The notes under the pieces were generated by a model, which saw only the letters and a list, made by a program, of their open reading frames with translations, was not told where the DNA came from and searched no databases. Positions 12,455 through 22,780 of a DNA stretch of 64,000 nucleotides are shown one piece after another. Origin of the DNA: Apophysomyces variabilis (taxonomy: Eukaryota > Mucoromycota > Mucoromycetes > Mucorales > Mucoraceae). Within the stretch, counting starts at the first letter, position 1. The number at the start of each line of letters is the position of its first letter. Made by a program: the position numbers and the translations under genes. Where the stretch lies: the NCBI GenBank assembly GCA_002749535.1, contig MZZL01000409.1, forward strand, positions 2,868,160 through 2,932,159, given 5' to 3'.

Positions 12455-14488
12455 GAGATATCTATGCATCTTTGTTTCCTTGCCTTACTCCATTCTCATA
12501 CGTTCAATGCATTGTTTTCTGTCTCGTTTTTCTTTTCTTTTTCTTGTTTGTACAGTACAGTCAGCCGAAAAGAATACAAAAGAGGACTTTTTGTTCTTTG
12601 TCTCTCACATACATTACTCTCTCTCTTTTTGCACATACTTTGAGAAGACTGTTCTCAATGCGATACAATCAATTGCTTAAGATTCTAAAAACGGGAAAAG
12701 GTTGAAAGGCGGGCTTTGTCAGTGATGGATTCTCCGGCTGTTCAATGATGCTCTTGAATTGTGGCTCTGGATCCGAAAGCAGATAGAGAAATTTTACTGA
12801 ACTCGGTTTGCAGTGATACAGGTCATGGATTGATTGCATTTTCGAACAGAAAAGGAAGGACGTGGAGACGCCGCGTCGGATAAACAGCAAGTGCGTTCTT
12901 TTTGCCGCGATAGGAAGAATGATTGTGCCGACACGGAAGGAAAGGGACGGCGAAAATCGTGCCTGGAACACTTCGCTTTGACCACCATGTCGAAACACGT
13001 GTATCAGTCATACACCTGCATAATCACCCTCGCCTAACCAACCATGCCATCCATGCCTTTGGATGCAACAACATGGCACAACTGGCGCAAATAAATATCA
13101 GCGCTTCTGTGTAATAGAGTTAGCCAACTTATTATTGCTGCATTGATTCTTTTCTTTTCTGTTTTCACCGCTCTGCGATTTCCAGCATATGTGTGGAATT
13201 TTTCATACGGGATGAATAGCTAAGGTCGCTTATTCGAAGGTAGATTTGACCCAACGAGCCAACATTTTGGTCAAGGAGAAATATTACTTTGAAACGATCA
13301 ACTCATGCAATTTGCCAGGGCTAATGCAATGGAATATATAAAAAACTAGACAGGAGTACTTGTGCACAAGAGATGGATAGAAAAAAAATATGCTTATACT
13401 CCATAGCTGCTTTAAGCTAAGAATTGACAACTGAATGAGTGGTTCTGCTGCATCAAAACAATTCCGTGTTTGTACTTAGTACAGATGGGTCAAACCAGCT
13501 AGGCATATAAAAAGGCTGTTGCTAATTTTTATTAATATGACGTATACGACAACAAATGTATAGCGTCAATGTCGATGACTGTCCAATGCTGGAGTGATCC
13601 TTGAAATCAGTACATAATGTTTATGGGATGTCAGTTATCCAAAGTTCTTGTCATCTCTTAGGTATTCCTGGGGTATCGTGCTGCTTTTGCGATCACAATC
13701 TGCACCTACTGCAAGGGAGCACTTGGTATCTGAAACCGATTATCTGTCATACATATGGTCACTATTGCGGGGACGCTTTTTACATTCCCCATGCAATATT
13801 TTAATCAAATCGTTGAAGAACTAGCAATTACTCTACTGAAGCATCCGGTATTTAGTGGATTCAGGATGCATGTTCTCTTCATCATTGACAATGATGAATC
13901 AGGATACTATATACTCTCTAGGAACCTGTTGCAAAACTGAATAAGATTGTCGCTTGTGTTTGCAACATCATTTTGTGACAAGATAAGTATAAGATACAAA
14001 ATGAATATCTTTGGCCGTCTCATCTGGTCTTGTTTGAGCTGAAACTACGCTAACTTTTACATGCGTAAACAGGAAAGATTCTGTGGCTGCACAAAGAAAA
14101 AAAATTACATCCAAATCTTCATTTTTTAATTGACGATCGTTAATTCATGTGATTGCCTGGTTTATTTGTTACACTAATGTAAAGAACCAAAAAAGTTCTT
14201 GCAATCCCCTCGTTCTAACATGAAAGAAGAGGTAATCAGTTTGTCGAGAAAAGAGAAAGAAAAAAAAAACTAGAGAACCATGGTGACAAATGAAGGGCAT
14301 TCTTCATCCGAACAATCAATCTCCGCACCCCCTGTCGAACCCGAAAAAAAATTTTTTTTTTTAAACCTCGGGTCGCGAAGGAAAGTTTTTCCTATCCAGC
14401 ACAGAAAAAGAGAAAGGAAGTGAATTTCCCTCTTTTTTAACCCCTCTCTTTCTCTCTTTTTTTTTTCCTCTTCTAACCACTGAGAAAA
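12455..14488. other. Intergenic, about 2 kb
   Basis: 3' flank of TYS1 and promoter of the phosphate carrier. One short minus-strand open segment (12669-12835, MQSIHDLYHCKPSSVKFLYL...) looks mildly protein-like but has no recognisable family. The rest is AT-rich with no gene I can support. Confidence 0.45.
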
Positions 14489-15728
14489 ATGTTCCCTTCC
14501 CAAGAAACCCTGAAGAAGAACTTCTTTGTTCCCTCTCCCGCTGCTGATGCTGCCGCTAACCCTACCGGCGCTGACTTGTATGCCCGCTTCGCCTTCGCTG
14601 GTGCCATGTGCTGTGCCATCACTCACGGTGCCATGACTCCCGTCGATGTCGTCAAGACCAGAATCCAGTTGGAGCCCGAAGTTTACAACAAGGTACAGAG
14701 ACTTATTTAGATTGCTTGAGATAAGCGCGTCGCTCACATGTGGATGATTTGTATTTTAGGGTATGGTCGCTGGTTTCCGTCAGGTTGTTCAAGCTGAAGG
14801 TGCTGGTGCTTTGTTGACTGGTTTCGGTCCTACCGCTGCCGGTTACGCTCTTCAGGGTGCCTTCAAGTTCGGTGGTTACGAATTCTGGAAGAAGACCTTC
14901 ATCAACGTCGTCGGTGTTGATCAGGCCAAGGACTACCGTACCGCCATCTATCTCGGTTCCTCTGCCATCGCAGAGTTCTTTGCCGATGTTGCTCTCTGCC
15001 CCTTGGAAGCTACTCGTATCCGTTTGGTGTCTCAGCCTGAATTCGCTAGCGGTCTCCTCGGCGGTTTCTCCAGAATCTTGAAGGAGGAGGGTGTTATCAA
15101 GGGTTTCTACTCTGGTTTCGTTCCTATCTTGTTCAAGCAGGTTCCTTACACCATGGCCAAGTTCGTCGTCTATGAATTGGCTGCGTAAGTACAAAAAGAG
15201 AAATTGATAAGAGAAAGAACAAACGGAGAGAGAGAAACAAAGAGAAAAGAGGGGGACAACGTTTTTCTTCATCCGCTAACCGATTCTTTTTTCGTAACGT
15301 TTAGTGAGAAGATCTATGCTAGCCTCAGCACTCCCAAGGATCAGTTGGCTCCTAGCACCGTCACCACTGTCAACTTGGGAGCTGGTATCATTGCCGGTAC
15401 TGCTGCTGCCATTATTTCTCAGCCTGCCGATACCTTGTTGTCCAAGATCAACAAGCAGAAGGGTGCTGAGGGTCAATCTGTCAGCTCTCGCTTGGTCTCC
15501 ATGGCTCGCCAACTTGGTGCCCGTGGTCTTTTCTTGGGTCTTGGTCCTCGTATTGTCATGGTTGCCACCTTGACTGCTGGTCAATTGTAAGTACATTTAC
15601 TACAAAATTTTTTAGAAATTGGCACGTGGCAAAACATCGAAACTCACCCGGAATTTTCCCTTAGCGCCATCTACGGTGACATCAAGCGTGTGTTGGGCGC
15701 CACTGGCGGTGTTGAGATTGCCAAATAA
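14489..15728 (+). CDS. PIC2: Mitochondrial phosphate carrier (SLC25A3/MIR1-PIC2 family)
   Basis: Exons 14489-14692, 14760-15184, 15305-15586 and 15665-15728 sum to 975 nt, 324 aa. It imports phosphate across the inner mitochondrial membrane for ATP synthesis (family knowledge; PIC2 members can also move copper). Three mitochondrial-carrier repeats are visible with their signatures: [10 protein letters not shown] (about residue 52), [10 protein letters not shown] (about 170) and [11 protein letters not shown] (about 255). The third, [16 protein letters not shown], and [21 protein letters not shown] are specific to phosphate carriers. Codon bias is strong (GGT, CTC, ATC), suggesting high expression. 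The ATG follows a long TC-rich leader. The gene symbol could equally be MIR1; I cannot separate the paralogues without alignment. Confidence 0.95.
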
Positions 15729-16034
15729 AAATCCCCGCTTTTGATTTCTCAGATAGACTCGTTACACACAACAACCCACACCATCTCCTTCCCTTCAAAG
15801 CATAAAGGATAAAAAAAAGAGTTTAACGAACAACACCAACGACAGCAACAGCAACAACAACAGCAGCAACAACAACAAAATATATATACAAAAAATCCAT
15901 ATATCATGGTTTGTTTCAAATAATAAAAAAAAAGGACTTTTAGATCTTTTTTTTTTTTTACACGGTTATACGTTTCTATGTTACAATTATACAAGGACAA
16001 AATGAAAAGAAAGGAATGAATGCGTCTTTAACTT
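15729..16034. other. Convergent 3' region with CAG/CAA tract
   Basis: Intergenic between the phosphate carrier (+) and the methyltransferase gene (-), both ending here. Holds an imperfect CAG/CAA repeat at about 15840-15880 and A/T runs. Confidence 0.6.
15840..15880. repeat. Imperfect CAG/CAA trinucleotide repeat
   Basis: A run of cagcaacagcaacaacaaca-type units in the 3' flank of the phosphate carrier gene, outside any CDS I can support. Confidence 0.85.
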
Positions 16035-17425
16035 TTAAGTAGAAGAGCTATTTGCCAGCGGTAGAGGAGGAGGGGGAGGATTCCAGTAAACAACTACATT
16101 CTTTCCTTCAAAATCCAGATAGGCTTTTTCAATCGTTCCTCTGCCGCCTGTATCTTTTTCACAGAGGTATTGTATAAGATCGGCAGTGGTTTGGACCGGT
16201 GCTCCTGTGGATAGTTTCCGGTTGCGATTCAGATGGCCAAAGACACAGCACGGAACTACGGCAAAGGCTTTACCAAGTCGTAAGGCGACGTCCACAATGG
16301 GTTCTGTTGCCTCATCGGCATGAAGACCCACAAGAAGAGAAACATGTTGTACAAGATGGGCGTGCTCAGAGAGAAAGGCGTCATCTAGCATACAATGCAG
16401 ATAAGTTGGCTCGATAGAACTGGGCCATTCTTTCAAATAGGGCGCGTGCTCCTCCTCCTTCTCCTTCTCTTCCTCCTGGCCCTCCTCCTGCTCTGTCTCA
16501 TTGTGGGGTTTCGTCATTAATCTCTGCAAACGTGTGTACCAGTAAGCAGGCCGTTTTCGTACTTTTGGTTCAACCACGGTGGTGGGGATACCAAAGCCTC
16601 GGCTCAGAAACATGGCTAATTCTCCTTTGCCACCAGCAATATCCAGAACTGTAGGCTGCGTTGGGTCATCCGAGGGAGGAAACGCCAATGTTTGCTGAAT
16701 CCATTGCGCAAAGACCATGGCACGTAAGGCATGCGGCTTCTTTGACTGATGTGGATCATCAGGATCCTGTGTTGCCTGTCGTCGAACACTGAGACGCTTT
16801 TAATTTTTTGAATTCAAAGCCCAATCGAATAAGGCAAACAAAAAGAAGGTTTTCAGTTTCCGGCGATAAAACAAAAAAAAAGCCCCTTCTTTTCTTTCCT
16901 GTTTATTACCTCTTCGATCCATTGTCCTCTTATTCGTTTAATCTCTTCCTCTGGAGGGTGCATGAATGGACACGTATCGATGTGTAAGCAAGTTCGTTGA
17001 TTAAGCCAGTATTTGCAGTACATTTCAGATTTGTTCTTCAGAGAGCCATTCCATTGTCGAATGGTTTGTCGACCTTGACGATCAGCTCCCAAAGGTTTAT
17101 CCATCACAAAGGTAGGTCGACCATTAGGATCGTAAGGTTCGATGACTTCAAGGTGAGTGGACTGCCAGACCTTGAATGATTTTGTATCTTCTTCGGGATT
17201 CAATGGAGGACCGATATCCACCAAGACAATATGACCTGGGCGGGCTTCCCGATAAAGGTCCTGTAGGCGAACGGGATCAAGTGTCTTATCGTCTGCACGA
17301 AAAAGGATCTGCACCTTGTCCCCTACGAGGGGTTGAAGGTCAATGAAGAACAACGACTTGCCCAATTTGCGGCGGTGACGTATCTGGCCCTGAATCCGAT
17401 CCGTAACATGTAACTTGCCACTCAT
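16035..17425 (-). CDS. OB-fold / CCCH zinc finger / SAM methyltransferase-like protein
   Basis: Exons (complement) 16035-16796 and 16910-17425, 425 aa. N-terminal about 110 residues resemble the OB-fold of anticodon-binding domains (KLHVTDRIQGQIRHRRKLGK then SLFFIDLQ...VQILFRAD). Around residue 135 is an exact C-x8-C-x5-C-x3-H zinc finger (CKYWLNQRTCLHIDTCPFMH). The second exon carries a Rossmann methyltransferase motif I (VLDIAGGKGELAMFLS) and later LLVGLHADEATEPIVDVAL and FAVVPCCVF, reminiscent of the Methyltransf_32-type fold found in tRNA methyltransferase TRM13 and METTL25-like proteins. A Glu-rich low-complexity insert (about residues 240-265) separates motif I from the rest. An RNA substrate is inferred from the OB and CCCH domains; the actual target is unknown. 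The start at 17425 (MSGKLHV) is the first ATG consistent with the OB fold. Confidence 0.82.
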
Positions 17426-18060
17426 GGAAAAAGAACCCGAAAAAAAAAAATAAGGCGGGCTTTTTTTTGGAGCAACAGAAAAAGAAAAGAAAAGGTCTCT
17501 AGCCAAAAACAAAACGTCAGGCAAAGTGACTGTGCTTTGGTTGTTTTTGTCCGTGGCCAAATGGCCGTCCTCCCACAAAGGACCCTTTCGGATTTGATAT
17601 GCCTTGATTGATGTAACTGGATCTTCCTAGTTCGCCCCCGCTCTTCCCAGATATAAAAAATGAATTCAGAGGTTAGGTGCACTAAGAACGGACAAACGAA
17701 TAGGTGCGTGTTGTCTATCTAAAGACGTACAGGCACACTCAAAGAGAGAGAGAGATACTAGACGTTGAATAGCCGCCCGATCTTGCATGGTTACACAGCA
17801 TAGCTTCCAGATTTTGGCGGAAAACATAAACCACGCCACGTTGGGAATTGCTCACGAAATACCAACTGAACAGAAAAAATTGAGCAACTGGACTGGTTTT
17901 TCGTGAGGATAAGGTCAGCCACATATGGATATTGCTTGTCCCTGGTTTTTGTTTCACTGATCCACGACAAGGACATTTTAAGCTAACCATTTCATGATGA
18001 GGGATTGACAGAGCAGCAGTTGTAAAATAAGGGAAGCAGGTACCCTACACTGATAGGGGG

Positions 18061-18091
<31 letters not shown>

Positions 18092-18883
18092 CTCACGCAT
18101 GTAGTAAGTAAGAAAGAAATGAGATACAATTATTCCAAATAAAGCGTTTGGATCACCACGAGAATACAGTCAATGTGATCCTGGCCAGTAACGTGACAGC
18201 AAGGTCATTCCATCTTTTTCTCTTCCTCTTGTGCTCCAAGTCAGAAAAAATGAAAAGGGACAAAAAGGGAATGAGAAAAAAGAAAAGCCTTTCTTCTTTG
18301 TTTCCTTTTGGGATGAGGGAGAGAGAGAGAGAAAGAGAGAGAAACAATCATTGTGTTTTTTCCACTGGAAGGGGTTTGTTGTGCAGAATTCAACCTGTTT
18401 CCATCTGACTTGGAGACCATGTTGCCTTAGTGAGACGTTGGGATCATGCCGAAGCAGCAGCCGATAGGTTACTCAGTGATTGGGAAAAACGCAAATAAGA
18501 TTTTTTTTCTTTTCTGCTATCACCACTACGACAATAGCAACAAGGAAAAAAAACATGGCATGACCAAGTGAGGAAATAACTTTGTGTTCCGTGGGTAAAA
18601 ACCTGGTAATTTCATCGTTTTTCCTTTCTGTTGTAAAAGACATACACATTCGCTGCAAGTTGTTGGTGATGTAAATGTTCCATAGTTGATTTCTAAATTA
18701 ACCCGAAAAAAGAAGAACAAAAAAGGACACAGAAGAGCAGCAATCGCATCAAAGGGGATGATGCAACCAACCAAAAAAAAATAAAAAAAGGCGAGGTGCA
18801 TTTTGATATAAATAGGAGAATGGGTTTATTCCATTTTTCTGCTTTTGTTTTCGTTTTTCTTCCACCCTTTCCATTCAATAACC
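17426..18883. promoter_or_regulatory. Divergent intergenic region with microsatellites
   Basis: Separates divergently transcribed methyltransferase-like (-) and EF-hand (+) genes. Contains a (GT)12 microsatellite at 18061-18084 followed by AT repeats, and GA-rich tracts at about 18313-18345. Short open frames at 17739-17990 and 18526-18878 are low complexity or featureless, and I do not call them genes. Confidence 0.5.
18061..18092. repeat. (GT)12 microsatellite with (AT) tail
   Basis: Uninterrupted GT dinucleotide run followed by tatatat in the divergent promoter region. Confidence 0.95.
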
Positions 18884-19792
18884 ATGGTATATATATATAA
18901 CACTTCTTCTATTACTACAAAACGTTCATTTGCTTCATATACTCAAAAAAAACCAATGTCGTTTTTTTAATTCTTTTCTTTTTTCTTAGTCTGCTACATT
19001 AACGGAACCAGAAATTGCTCAGTTGAAGACGACGTTTGAAACTTATACCAAAGGAAAAGGGTTCACGCCAGCCACTTTGGCCGAAATCTATCGTATGGCC
19101 AAAGTCTCCATTACCCAGGAAGAAATCCAAAGCCAGGTAAAAAAGAAAAAAAAAAGAGAACGATTCATTCGTCTATTGGTCTATGTGATTGAATAAGACA
19201 AAGGTCCTTTTCGCCTTGAGTTCTCATCTTTGTTTGTGTTTCTTTTCATTTCTCTACTTTCCTTTCCTTGCATTTTAGTTTGAAGCTGTGGATCCAGATC
19301 GAAGTGGTCGTCTTGATTTTGATGCGTTCTTAGCTATCATGGAAAGGGTAACTTGTGCATAATTGAAGATTATGTCACGAACGGCATGGTGTTGAGTATT
19401 TTCCTTTTTTCTTTTCCAGCAATATCAACGCAATCCTGAGGAAGGTATTCAACATGTGTTCGAGATGTTGGACAGTGATAAGGACGGATTGCTTTCCCGT
19501 GATGATCTCCAACGTTTCATCGTCGAGACAGGTGACTAAGAGAGAAAACCAAAATCTTTCCTTTTTGTCTTATGCATGCTTCCTGTTTATTTTGCAGGTG
19601 AATCGGTGACTCAAGACGAATTGAAAGAGATGGTCCTTGCAGCCGACGTAGATGGCGACGGATTGATCAATTATGAGGAATTTGTGAAGATCTTGGTTAG
19701 TATCAAGTTTTAAAATCGGGGCCTAGCTAATCTTCTTCATTCCTGTTTACGTCTCTATTTAGACACCATCCAAAGTCAATGGGCAAAGATAA
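18884..19792 (+). CDS. Calmodulin-like EF-hand protein
   Basis: Exons 18884-18886, 18990-19136, 19279-19347, 19420-19531, 19598-19695 and 19763-19792 sum to 459 nt, 152 aa. The ATG is a separate first exon (ATG|gtatat). Calmodulin-like layout with four EF-hand positions: the first is degenerate ([14 protein letters not shown]), while [26 protein letters not shown] and [13 protein letters not shown] keep the acidic loop residues (positions 1, 3, 5 and the terminal acidic residue in the last). Calcium binding is therefore expected at two or three sites. Similar degenerate-first-EF proteins include fungal calmodulin-like and myosin-light-chain-like proteins; I cannot tell which. It is not true calmodulin, because the first loop lacks the DxDxDG pattern. 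Confidence 0.88.
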
Positions 19793-20197
19793 AAGAAAAA
19801 TATATATATTGCTACGTCCGTATATTACAATTATTTCCGAGATATCATGGTACAACTGCTTGGTCATTCAAAAAATACTCGTTCTATAAAATCAAAACGA
19901 ATATTTCAAAGGAGAGAAACAAAGATACTTGTGCAACTCTTTGAAAACCTTAACTATTTCCCATACACCTGTACAATATCCTAAGAAAAATGCGTCTTTT
20001 CTATTGGCAAAGAAGAAAAAAACAATCATTCCTTCTGGACTCGCTTATTCCCGTTTTCCCTTTTTATTGAAGAAAAAAAAGGGCAACTCAAGCAAAAAAA
20101 AAACAAAAGAACAGAACAGAACAGAAGAAGGATGAATAGGATAAAATGGAGGGCGAAAGAAAAGGGTAATCATTGTTTCTCGGTTTTTTTTTCTTTC
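19793..20197. other. Convergent 3' region EF-hand / PCK1
   Basis: Both flanking genes end here. A-rich with poly-A runs and a gaacagaaca-type short repeat; no gene. Confidence 0.55.
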
Positions 20198-22403
20198 TTA
20201 AATGACTGGACCAGCACTACAAGTTTCAGCACTGGCTTGATCTTTGTAAAGTTGGAAGTTTTCTACGAACATGTGCGCGACCTTCTTCAGCGACTGATCG
20301 AATTCTTCTGGCGAACCTTGCCAGGCCTTGCGTGGATGAAGGATCGATGCCGGTACACCTTCCACTTCTTTGGGGATCTGAAGATTAAAGATTTCATAAT
20401 TCTCATATTCTGCCTTCGACAATTGACCACTGTGAATGGCGTCCAGAATCGCTCGGGTGTACTTCAGAGGACAGCGTTTGGCCTCTGGGTGAGCAGCCGA
20501 GCGGCCCACCCAACCCGTGTTGATCAACCATGCATCGGTAGCATGTTTGCTCATCTTTTCAGCCAACATGGTTGCGTATTTTTGAGGATGAAGAATCAAG
20601 AAGGGTGCACCGAAGCATGCACTGAATGTGGGAGTCGGTTCGACAATACCATCTTCGGTACCGGCCACCTTGGTGGTGTATCCCGAAATGAAGTGATACA
20701 TGACTTGAGCCGGTGTCAGTTTTGAAACAGGTGGAATGACGCCAAAGGCATCGCAAGTGAGCAAAATAAGGTTTTTGGGATGACCTCCGATACAAGGAAT
20801 TTTGGCGTTGGGAATATAATCTGATAAAAAAGAGTTTGTATTAGTACCATTCCACAAAAAAAAGGAAAGAGAGAGAGAGAAAGTATATAGTGTCTTTACC
20901 GATGGGGTAGGCGCAACGCGTGTTTTCTGTCAAAAAGTCATCGGCATAATCCACCACGCGCGTGTCTTCATTTAACACGACATTTTCTAGCACCGAACCA
21001 AATCGGATTGCGTTCCAGATCTCCGGCTCCTTCTCTGCTGAAAGATCAATGCATTTGGCGTAACATCCGCCTTCAATATTGAACACGCCCGTGTCACTCC
21101 AACAGTGTTCATCATCACCAATCAAATGACGCTTAGGATCCGCACTTAGTGTGGTCTTACCGGTGCCTTTGAAAACCAAAAAAAAAAAAGAAGTTAAGGT
21201 TTGACGGTGTTTACTTTGTCATTTTCCTACCAGAAAGGCCAAAGAATAAGGACACATCGCCATCAGGTCCTTCATTAGCAGAAGAATGCAATGAGAGAAC
21301 ACCAGCCTTGGGCATGAGATAATGCATCACTGTGAAAATCTAGAACGTAGGGCCAGAAAGAAAAAAAAATAATGAGTTTTTCCCACCCCTTCCGACCGCC
21401 CTTTTTTCTTTGTTTTACCCCTTTCTTCATTTCGCCGGCATATTCCGTGCCAAGAATGACCATTTCGTGACGTTTAAAGTTGACAGAAATAGAGGTGGTG
21501 GAGGTCATACCGGTGGTGTAGCGATTAGCAGGGAATTCACCAGCATTGAAGATGGTGAAGTCAGGTGTGCCAAAGTTCTCCAATTCTTCCTCAGTAGGCC
21601 GAATGAACATATTACGAACAAATAAATTGTGGTATGCTCTGCTGGCAACAACACGAATCTTTTTGCGATACTTAGGATCCCAGCCAGCAAACCCGTCAAA
21701 GACATAAAGACGTGGATGGGTGTTCAGATAATCAATAGCACGCTCACGATTGATAAGAAAAACCCGTTCACTCATTTTCATGTTGATCGGTCCCCACTAA
21801 GAAGCGAAAGAAAAAAAAAAAGAGGGGGCGTTCAGCATTGAAGAACCAGCCTTCCTTCTTCTTCTTCTTCTTCTTTTTCTCTTTTTACCCAAATATCGTT
21901 CGTGGATCCTTCTTCATCCACAATGCGTTTGTCATTGGGACTACGACCTGTCTTTTTCCCACTGTAAGCACATAAGGCACCTGTGGAAGAGATGACAGTG
22001 CCGGTTTCATGAGTCAAAGCTTCTTCATAGAGTACGGGCACGGATGGATTGTGTTTGATCGTGACCTTTTTGAAGAGGATAATACGGAAAGATAAAGAAG
22101 AAAAAACGTGTTGGAACAGACGGTAAGAGTTAGGGGAGAGAGGAAGAACACGACCTTTTTTTCTTTTTCTTTTACCTTATCATAATCAATACCAGCGAGA
22201 TGTAGCTCTTCTTCCACTTTTGTATGTTGAGTGGGAGAGTAAGGTCTAGGTGAACCTGGTCGACTATGGGATGAACCTGGACGATAATGCATGTTTGTCA
22301 TTGCTGAAAGAGGAAGAAATGAGCGAAGGTTCTGAGAAGATTTAATAGTTTTTCCCCATGTGGAGGGACTGCGGATCCAGCTTTGCTGTATCAAACGATG
22401 CAT
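20198..22403 (-). CDS. PCK1: Phosphoenolpyruvate carboxykinase (ATP)
   Basis: Exons (complement) 20198-20820, 20900-21166, 21231-21339, 21419-21796, 21889-22065 and 22176-22403 sum to 1782 nt, 593 aa. Catalyses oxaloacetate + ATP to PEP + CO2 + ADP, the committed step of gluconeogenesis, in the cytosol. Clear signatures: [24 protein letters not shown], the P-loop [12 protein letters not shown] (rebuilt across the intron at 21167-21230), [24 protein letters not shown] (metal-binding Asp and catalytic region), RYTTGMTST, and the C-terminal [12 protein letters not shown]. The core is complete. The first 34 residues before the ATG at 22301 (MTNMHYRPG) are not family-like; starting there gives 559 aa, closer to the usual about 550. 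Catabolite regulation is likely but no site is identified. Intron 21797-21888 contains a CTT repeat. Confidence 0.95.
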
Positions 22404-22780
22404 AACGAACTAAAAAGTCGTGGTAAATAAAAAAGGGCAGTATGCTCCGACAGTTTTGTTTATGCCTCTCTTTTTTTTTTTACTTACACATGTGAAACTT
22501 AAACCATACTGTTTCCGTTCAACCCTTGCATGTTTTCTCTTTTCCACTTATCTTTTATTCTTTTTTTTAATGTGCGTGTGTGTGTGTGTGTGCATGGTGG
22601 GAGTGGCAAGTTATCACTTTGCAGATATGTTCAGCTTTTAGATTTCTTTCTTTCTTTTTTTTTTAATACGTAACAGAAAAAAGGAGGATATAACAATAAA
22701 AACATTAATAATAAAAGAAAAAAGAAAAAAAAAAGAAAGATAGGTGAGACAAAAGAGAGACAAAGAGAGAAAAATAAAAA
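22404..22780. promoter_or_regulatory. PCK1 upstream region / StuA-like 3' flank
   Basis: Promoter of the PEPCK gene overlapping the 3' flank of the APSES gene, both on the minus strand. Holds a GT microsatellite (22571-22592) and T-rich runs. Confidence 0.5.
22571..22592. repeat. GT microsatellite
   Basis: Near-perfect tgtgcgtgtgtgtgtgtgtg run in the region upstream of PCK1. Confidence 0.85.

Noticed and set aside
12071..12469. 132-codon minus-strand frame inside TYS1
   Set aside because: Shadow of the TyrRS coding strand; leucine-rich antisense artefact of the Lys-rich tail.
14703..15272. 189-codon minus-strand frame over the phosphate carrier
   Set aside because: Antisense shadow caused by strong codon bias of the carrier gene.
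17739..17990. 83-codon minus-strand frame
   Set aside because: No homology recognised; lies in a divergent promoter and ends in microsatellite-like sequence.
20132..20725. 197-codon plus-strand frame over PCK1
   Set aside because: Antisense shadow of PEPCK exon 6.
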